A stretch of DNA of 64,000 bases from Ipomoea triloba (Eukaryota; Streptophyta; Magnoliopsida; Solanales; Convolvulaceae), in assembly GCF_003576645.1 (NCBI RefSeq), contig NC_044923.1, positions 9,322,137 to 9,386,136 on the forward strand, in the 5' to 3' direction. Below the pieces are notes generated by a model that worked only from the letters and a program-made list of their open reading frames with translations, searched no databases and had not been told where the DNA came from. Shown piece by piece: positions 57,610 through 64,000 of this stretch. A program made the position numbers and the translations under genes. Each line of letters opens with the position of its first letter. The first letter of the stretch is position 1.

Positions 57610-57880
57610 AGACCTTGTTTCATAAGCAAATGTTTTGTAAGGATGTCTGCAAGTTAATTGTCAGTTGGCACATATTCAATCTCCACATACTTTTTTTCAA
57701 CATGATCACATGTGAAATGGTGTCGAATGTCAATGTATGTGGTCCACTAGTTTTTGAATATAGTATTGGATTTTGAGTTATAGCAATGACACTTGAGTTG
57801 TGGCAAAATATGCAAACTTCTTTGCACTCAATGCCATAGTCCTTCAATTGTTATTCCATCCATAAGATTGGTTTCTAAAA
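57610..57880 (-). pseudogene. Ty1/copia RNase H fragment
   Basis: Minus strand: DYGIECKEVCIFCHNSS, then AITQNPILYSKT and a later MCQLTINLQTSLQN. This matches the copia RNase H pattern (CDNxSA, NPVxHxRTKH, QxADxxTK) with several key residues changed (CDN to CHN, TKH to SGP). It is short and isolated. Confidence 0.75.
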
Positions 57881-57889
57881 TGTATTAGT

Positions 57890-59640
57890 TGTTGGAAAAA
57901 ATTATATATTTATAATTTTCCGTATAAAAATGATATTTTTGTCTTTGAATAGTAAAGAGCTAGTACTTTTTATTACTCAATTATACCATCATCACTTCTA
58001 ATTCATCAAGTGTATGCAAAGTGATTATTTATTTATTTATTTTTGTGATTCAAATGGGAGGGGGTGACCCCGAGGGAAAACAAGACTAATTGTTTTCCCT
58101 CACTCGGTGAGTACTTGTGACTCGCGCCAAATCGTTAAGAGCGTCTTCAACTCCCACAGGGCAAGTCCTGTGGTTAACAAAATTCAAAGACAAAAGAACA
58201 TTGATAAGGACGGTTTTCACACATCCATCAAGTATCAAATCACCATATAGAGTTTAGATATCGTTTCACTGGAAATGACTCTTCTAATGTTAGAAATTGA
58301 TGCAAAGTGGAGTTGAGCACAAGCTAAAACTACCCTTTCAGAAGCTAGACCTATCGTTAATGAGTTGAGTTGATAAGATTAATCAAATAGAAAATAAGAC
58401 AAGTAAAATAAAGGACCGAGATTTGGTTGATTTAAGCTAAGATGTCAAATATTGTACTAAGGATTAGGGAATTAAAACAAGACACATGATAAGTGAAATG
58501 CACATAAGTATCCAAATACCACTCTTGTAGCTATCTGGACTTGCAACCTCATATTGAACTCCATTCTCGTTGCAATTCAACCCAAGGTTGCCCAAACAAG
58601 AACACAAGGCATAAATTCTCCTTAACACCCGAAATACTATTGATTGGGTTCAAGCGCATATATGAATCTATATATAGTGTACAAGCTCTATTCTCGTAGC
58701 AACAAACACACTCCAAATAAATCATATAATTGAGATCCAACAATTATACACAATTTCACAACAAACCCTAGAACACCCAAATAATTTCCTTTATGCAATA
58801 CAACTCATATAAGCATCAATAACAAGAAATCAAACCAAATCCTGGCCTAGTCCCAAAACACTTAGCTACTCATAATATAACAATAGATACACAATATTAA
58901 AAGAGTAATTGAAAATATAAATGAAAATCAAAGGAAAGAGATGAATAAAAGAACTTCTTAATTTAAGCTTTGAAATCCAAGATCGCAAAGTGTCTTGAGC
59001 TTGAAAATGAAAAGGAACAAGAAATCTACTCTAATATAAGCTCTTTTAGAGCAAAACCTAACTAGAGAAAGAAAGGGAAATAAAAGTTGTGTTTTTGGGT
59101 GGAAAGGGTTCTCTTTAAAAAAAAGGCAAAGTGTCTTTTTAAAAGTTGCATAAGCTGGGCACAAGCATGGGCACGGGTGTACCTATGCCAGTGCCTAGCA
59201 TAACCATGCCCATTGTCTTGTGGGCACGGGTGTAGTCAAGGGCATGCCCAGACCCGTGCCCACAAGGCAGGCACATGTTGCCTGCTAGCCATGGGCAGGG
59301 GAGGCCTTCAAGATCTTCGATGATTGCTTCAGTGCTCTCCTCGGCCGCAGGTCACGCCATGGTCCATCCCAAGACGGTCAAAGCTCAAAAAATCATTACT
59401 TTGGTCATCCAATTGTGTTTTTGTGTTAAGGTGACTTCAAAAATTTGATTAAACACTTCATCGAATGCATCAAAACATCCATTTTTTTTTTATCAAATCA
59501 CCTAGCACACGCAATCATTCCATAAGTGACCAAAATGACTTCGTAATATAATAAGTAACAAACAAAAATATCAAAATGTGTAAGAAAAAACATTAGTTTA
59601 AAACATCCATCAAACACTTTGCAAACATATAACTATAAAC
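57890..59640. other. Non-coding, repeat-derived, no gene
   Basis: Contains GTTTTCCCTCACTCGGTGAG near 58095. A GGGCACGGG/GCCCGTGCCC-rich stretch at 59155-59300 (GGGCATGCCC, GGGCACGGGTGTA and their complements) can fold extensively. It may be part of an LTR retroelement, but I cannot define borders. Confidence 0.35.
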
Positions 59641-59649
59641 TATATAAGG

Positions 59650-59773
59650 CCAAGGACCTTGTGGTTCAGTGACATCAAACACTTTCCTTTATACGGGAGG
59701 TGGTGGGTTCGAGCCTCAGTGGTGCTTCATGATACTGCATTCTAATAGAGTTAGCAGTAAAAAAAAAAAAACT
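59650..59773 (+). mobile_element. SINE copy, internally deleted
   Basis: Head AAGGACCTTGTGGTTCAGTG, B box GGTGGGTTCGAGCCTCAGTG, shortened body, poly-A end. A second partial head lies on the minus strand at about 59975-60040. Confidence 0.75.
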
Positions 59774-60089
59774 ATATAAGGAACCGAAAGTAATGATAAG
59801 TATAATTAATTGCCGAAAGGTTTTTTTTTTTTTTCTTATAATCTAAGCATGAAAATTGTCATTTCTATTTTATTTAATATTATCAAATATGATTAATATA
59901 TTTATTAAAGTTTGAAATTAATTTTTTTTATAATCTGACAATTCTTCTAAAATAAATGATTTAGAAACCACTCCCATCATCCATGTGGAGTGTAAACTGG
60001 GACACCTGGTGCCACTAGACCACACGGTTTTTGGCCTAAAATAAATGAATTAAAATAACTTTAAATTAATTTATATATGTATAGTATTA

Positions 60090-60097
<8 letters not shown>

Positions 60098-60135
<38 letters not shown>
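60098..60135. repeat. (AT)n microsatellite
   Basis: Perfect TA run upstream of the SLP2 gene. Confidence 0.9.
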
Positions 60136-60141
<6 letters not shown>

Positions 60142-60360
60142 TTATTTATTTACTCAAAATATATAATTCGATCATATTAAATCTATTTCCAAAAGGTATT
60201 TATGGAAAATGGGCGGGTCAAGAAACATTCTGTTCTTCACGTAACAGAAAAGTCTACTCCGCCATCAAGGAGCAGGCTGCGTAGCCTATCATTTCAGCAC
60301 AGCAAATATTTTGTTGAACACCCAAAAAATTTCTTCAAAATATTTGTCGAAAAGTGCAAA

Positions 60361-61608
60361 ATGGGGTTTCCAAAGGGCATTTCTTGCGAGAATCTCCCCA
60401 ATTTCGTCTCCACTTTTGTCGATACATTCGTCGATTTCTCAGTCAGCGGCGGCCTCTTCTTGCCGCCTCTTCCGCCGCAATCGGACCCGCCTTCTAACCC
60501 TAAACCTAATCATGACGCTAAACCGAATTTGGATTCCAATCCATTACCGCGTTTGCAGACCGTATTCCCAGCACCGGCCCGTCTCATCGCCGTGGGCGAC
60601 CTCCACGGAGATCTTCAAAAGACCAAGCAGGCATTCCGGCTCTCCGGGTTAATCGACGGCGAAGATCGATGGTGTGGTGGGTCCACCACGGTTGTTCAGG
60701 TGGGGGATGTACTCGACCGCGGCGGGGAGGAGCTCAAGATTCTTTATTTTCTAGAGAAGTTGAAGAGGGAAGCAGCTAAGGATGGCGGGATTGTGATTAC
60801 TATGAACGGTAATCATGAGATCATGAATGTAGATGGTGATTTTAGGTACGTGACAAAAGCGGGTCTTAAAGAGTTCGAGGATTGGGCTTTGTGGCATTCT
60901 GTAGGGCAGGTTTTGAAAAAGCGCTGTGATGGTATAGAGGATAAGGAGACCTTAAAGGACCCCTTTGATGGAGTGCCTTTTAAATTCCCTGGAGTTAAAC
61001 CAGAATGCTTAACAGGAATCAGGGCACGCATTGCAGCATTGAGGCCAAATGGACCCGTGGCCACAAGATTTTTATCCCAAAATCAGACTGTTGTTATGGT
61101 TGGGGATTCAGTTTTTGCGCATGGTGGACTCTTACCTATACATGTGGATTATGGACTAGAGAAGGTGAATGAAGAAGTAAGAGATTGGATTTATGGGGTG
61201 AGGAATACGGTTTGGAGGGACTTGGTTAGAGGGAAAAATTCGATTGTTTGGTTGAGGAAGTTTTCAAATGAGTTGCCAAAGGATTGCGATTGTTCAACCC
61301 TTGAGCATGTGCTTGCTACGATTCCTGGTGCAAAGAGGATGATCATGGGGCACACCATCCAGATGAGTGGGATTAATGGTGTCTGCCAGAACCGGGCTAT
61401 AAGGATTGATGTTGGTATGTCGAAAGGGTGTGTCAATGGATTGCCTGAGGTCTTAGAGATAGATAGGGAGTCAAGGGTAAGGATTTTGACATCAAATCCC
61501 TTGTGTCAGAATGGAAATGAAGCTGTTATGGATGCTAATGAAAAAGATGGTGTTGGATTGTGGTTCCCTGCGGCACAGGGACCAAGGCAAGTTAAGGTTA
61601 ATGCATGA
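60361..61608 (+). CDS. SLP2: SLP2-type (Shewanella-like) protein phosphatase, intact
   Basis: An intronless frame of 415 residues. I start at MGFPKGISCENLPNF because similarity to SLP2 begins there (FVDTFVDFSVSGG). An upstream in-frame ATG at 60202 would add 53 residues of unlike composition. Metal-binding motifs are in place: GDLHGD (79-84), GDVLDRG (115-121), MNGNHE (about 148-153), AHGG and MGHTIQ. The C-terminus, GPRQVKVNA, matches the family end. SLP2 is a bacterial-like PPP-family phosphatase of plants; the Arabidopsis enzyme is at At1g18480 and is also intronless. The paralogue at 49135-50556 lies in the opposite direction about 10 kb away, so the pair arose by local inverted duplication or rearrangement. 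This copy is probably the functional one. Confidence 0.93.
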   Translation: MGFPKGISCENLPNFVSTFVDTFVDFSVSGGLFLPPLPPQSDPPSNPKPNHDAKPNLDSNPLPRLQTVFPAPARLIAVGDLHGDLQKTKQAFRLSGLIDGEDRWCGGSTTVVQVGDVLDRGGEELKILYFLEKLKREAAKDGGIVITMNGNHEIMNVDGDFRYVTKAGLKEFEDWALWHSVGQVLKKRCDGIEDKETLKDPFDGVPFKFPGVKPECLTGIRARIAALRPNGPVATRFLSQNQTVVMVGDSVFAHGGLLPIHVDYGLEKVNEEVRDWIYGVRNTVWRDLVRGKNSIVWLRKFSNELPKDCDCSTLEHVLATIPGAKRMIMGHTIQMSGINGVCQNRAIRIDVGMSKGCVNGLPEVLEIDRESRVRILTSNPLCQNGNEAVMDANEKDGVGLWFPAAQGPRQVKVNA

Positions 61609-63215
61609 TTCCCTTAATTGATTGACCTCTTGCACTTCTGTTCTTGTGAAAGCTCTTGGGATCATATGTGTTCACTCCTGTAGGTATGGTTCTAGGATCA
61701 CTCACTAGAGGAATTAGAAATCTGTTTAGCCTTTCAATGGAATCGAAACTTGTATTTGCTTACCCGTAGACATATAATGGTGCTCCAATGAAAGTGGCTG
61801 ATTCTTTTTGCCCAGTTTGCGTGTTTCTTATATAGTTCAGATTGCATTGGTGTTTTCTCCTCTAACTGGATGAACAGAGCTGTTTACTACCTTAACTTTG
61901 GTTTTTGGGGAGTTGATGTGATATACTCCACAATTGATTATCGTTGCCCTATGGATTGGAACCTTTACAGAGGAACTGTTTTGTGCAGAATTTTCTTTTC
62001 TAATTGATAAAAAGAAACTGCTGTGCTTTTCTTGAGATAACAAACACTATACTGAATTACTGATAAAAGTTAACTTTCAAGTTTCAAAAGCTGAACTCAG
62101 TTATGTATGTATAGAATTGAAGCATATGTGGACTTGATTTTTGGGCCTAATGCACAAGGACCATTGCAAATTGGAATTAAACTATTAACATATCTAATTG
62201 AACTTAAGAGATTATACTTTGATGGACACTTACATGGTTAGATCATAGGGCAGGCACAGCTGTAACTAGATTCTTAAGCACATCTTCAATATTCTTAACA
62301 TTTAGATATTGCTATTGGTAGATCCTACCATTCTGATTCAATAAATGTAATTATCATCATTTAAGGTATTACTCTGCATCACTTGGTAGTTGGTGCTTGT
62401 TTGGCCACATGGAGCTTATTTTACAAGAGGCTTTTCTTGAAAGCCTCAACTGCTAAGCTTCTTAGTGTGTCACATAGAGCTAATGCTTTTCTGGAAAATT
62501 TCAACCTCGAAGCTTCTCAAGGCATAGTGTTTTTTCTTCCCGTTTGGCTTTAGAAGGTGGTCTTTTTTATTTATTTTATTTATTTTTTATTTTATTTATA
62601 TTTATATATTTTTTAGTTTGTGCATGTGTTATGCCCAGCATATGCGTTTTGGAATAGATATGCTCTAGTATTTCATAATCAGACAAATACATAAGAGTGA
62701 TAAGACAATAGATCATAGAAAGTTTCAGTAATTAGAGTTTTGCATACACCTTTAAAGCACTGAACATTTAGATTTAGATTTTCTTAAAAATTGCCTACCC
62801 TTCTGCCAGGATAAAGATATCTATGCCATTTATTTTGTGGTAATTTGTTCTACCTTTGTCTTGATAAATAAATGAACCTCTTACTGTGTTAACCTTGGTG
62901 CTCCTAAAATTGACACATTATGTATTTTGGAACGTTTAGAAAGGCTTTTGTGCATACTGAGAAAGTATTTGACGACCACATCTCCCCTGATTTCCACAAA
63001 ATTGAACACAACAGTTTATGACAAGGTTTTGTTAGATGTTTCTACTGTCTAATAGTTGATCAAAGTTTTTAAATTATAGCTGCTGTTTAATATATATGAC
63101 CAAACTGTTGAGCTGCTCTGGGTCTGAGTAGGAGCAAATCACTTAGGTATAGAACAGCTAATGGGCAACACTCTTGTCCCAATGCCAACCATGTTCCGGT
63201 CATGCAGTGTATCAG
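61609..63215. other. SLP2 3' flank, intergenic
   Basis: Presumed 3' UTR followed by AT-rich sequence. A poor TTTATTTATTTT run lies near 62568-62600. There is no gene. Confidence 0.5.
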
Positions 63216-63230
63216 GCGATGATGCTCACC

Positions 63231-63920
63231 ATTGTTATCAAGGCATCGCCTAGGCGATGCCTAGGCGTCTGGTCGGTCAAGACTGAACGCCTAATGTGCT
63301 CGCCTCGCCTAAATGCAGAATACAACCTCAAAACTCCACAAAACATACATGGGTAGAACCTACACACTTAGGCGAGTCTACCGGTGTAATTTCCAGCCGG
63401 AGAAGTCACTGGAATCTGCTCCACGCGGCGGGCCGTTGAGTCGGAGCGGCGGGGCGTGGTGGCTCCGATGGCGGAGCGGTTCGAGCTCCGGCGTCGTCCT
63501 CCTGTTCCGAGCAAAGCCCACTCCTCTTTGTGGAAACATTATGGAGCAAAATAAGGATGTTTGCATTAGTAGAGTTAGTGCTGATAGTGGGAGTAGTATT
63601 TCCACGAAAAGACTTCCTTTTTGTCTCAACTCCTATGTATATATATGTGTAATCAGTGTGTATTGATAATACATAGAAATATACAAAAGCTTTCAGTTTC
63701 ACACTCTTCTCAAGGCTACAACTTTCTAGAGTAGAGTAAATATGGCTGCTACAACTCCCTAGAGTAATATGGCTGCCTATTTCCAACACACATCTTGCCT
63801 AATTGCCTATTCACATCCTAATTATTTTATATGGGAATATATATATATATATTACTCATCGCCTAAGCGTCGACTAGACAGTCGACGGCATCTCGCCTAA
63901 AAAGTCCGCCTTGATAAGCT
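63231..63920. mobile_element. Non-autonomous element with GCCTAGGCG ends and 11-bp target duplication
   Basis: Ends TTATCAAGGC (63235) and GCCTTGATAA (63909-63918) are inverted, each followed inward by CGCCTAGGCG- or CGCCTAAGCG-type sequence. Identical TGATGCTCACC flanks lie at 63220-63230 and 63921-63931. The interior has a GC-rich block (63395-63530), unlike the rest of the window, and then AT-rich sequence that could be an LTR or gene piece. The duplication length and cargo fit a MULE-like element. Confidence 0.7.
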
Positions 63921-63977
63921 TGATGCTCACCGCAACCTTTGACTAGGCCAAGAAAATGTTCTGGGGAGAAAAAGGAA

Positions 63978-64000
63978 GGGGGGGGGGGGGGGGGGGGGGG
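63978..64000 (+). repeat. Poly-G run at the window end
   Basis: At least 23 consecutive G. Similar poly-C runs (21-23 bases) lie near the single-N joins at 13614-13643, 14469-14491 and 16011-16033, so this may mark another sequencing or assembly end. Confidence 0.8.

Noticed and set aside
60202..60360. Upstream ATG as the SLP2 start
   Set aside because: The extra 53 residues have no counterpart in the paralogue or family, and the frame there is probably just open 5' UTR. A targeting peptide cannot be fully excluded.

Overview
This is nuclear DNA from a flowering plant, most likely a eudicot. Coding exons are separated by AT-rich introns with GT..AG borders. The repeats are typical plant transposons: MULEs, hAT and foldback MITEs, LINEs, Ty1/copia, Ty3/gypsy and tRNA-derived SINEs. 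An asterid is my guess; the sequence does not settle the species. The window is a draft assembly. It has a 766-bp N gap inside an (AT)n tract (7052-7817), three single-N positions (14420, 15962, 52418), and long poly-C or poly-G runs near joins and at the window end.

Layout: 1-6320 is repeat debris. It holds a possible Helitron fragment, a MULE carrying a piece of a PPR gene, a broken RPA1-like gene, and the 5' half of a LINE. 6517-17829 (+) is a complete CASTOR-type nuclear-envelope ion channel gene. It has 12 coding exons plus one extra alternative exon, and its exon 11 region appears three times, probably through misassembly. 17830-21740 is intergenic with a second MULE of the same family. 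21742-24657 (-) is a two-exon class III peroxidase with an unusual proline-rich tail. 24660-34100 is a transposon graveyard (MULE-like element, gypsy, copia, two LINE RNase H pieces, a hAT MITE). 34348-37642 (-) is a three-exon FAM136A/DUF842 gene. 37796-42850 is mostly MITEs and a SINE. 43167-47172 (+) is an intact LRR receptor kinase of the FLS2/EFR-like (LRR-XII) type with a MITE in one intron. 49135-50556 (-) and 60361-61608 (+) are two intronless SLP2-type protein phosphatase genes in inverted orientation. The first has lost its normal C-terminus and now ends in transposon sequence. Between and after them lie an apparent 2-kb solo LTR, MITEs, SINEs, a copia fragment and another MULE-like element.

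The genes do not form a pathway or operon. CASTOR (symbiotic nuclear calcium signalling) and the receptor kinase (surface perception) are both signalling genes, but nothing here links them. The most interesting observations are: a pair of equal-length, phase-0, homologous exons in CASTOR separated by only 56 nt, which predicts mutually exclusive splicing at the start of the second RCK domain; the transposon-derived tail of one SLP2 copy; the proline-rich tail of the peroxidase; and two MULEs of one family carrying different gene fragments.
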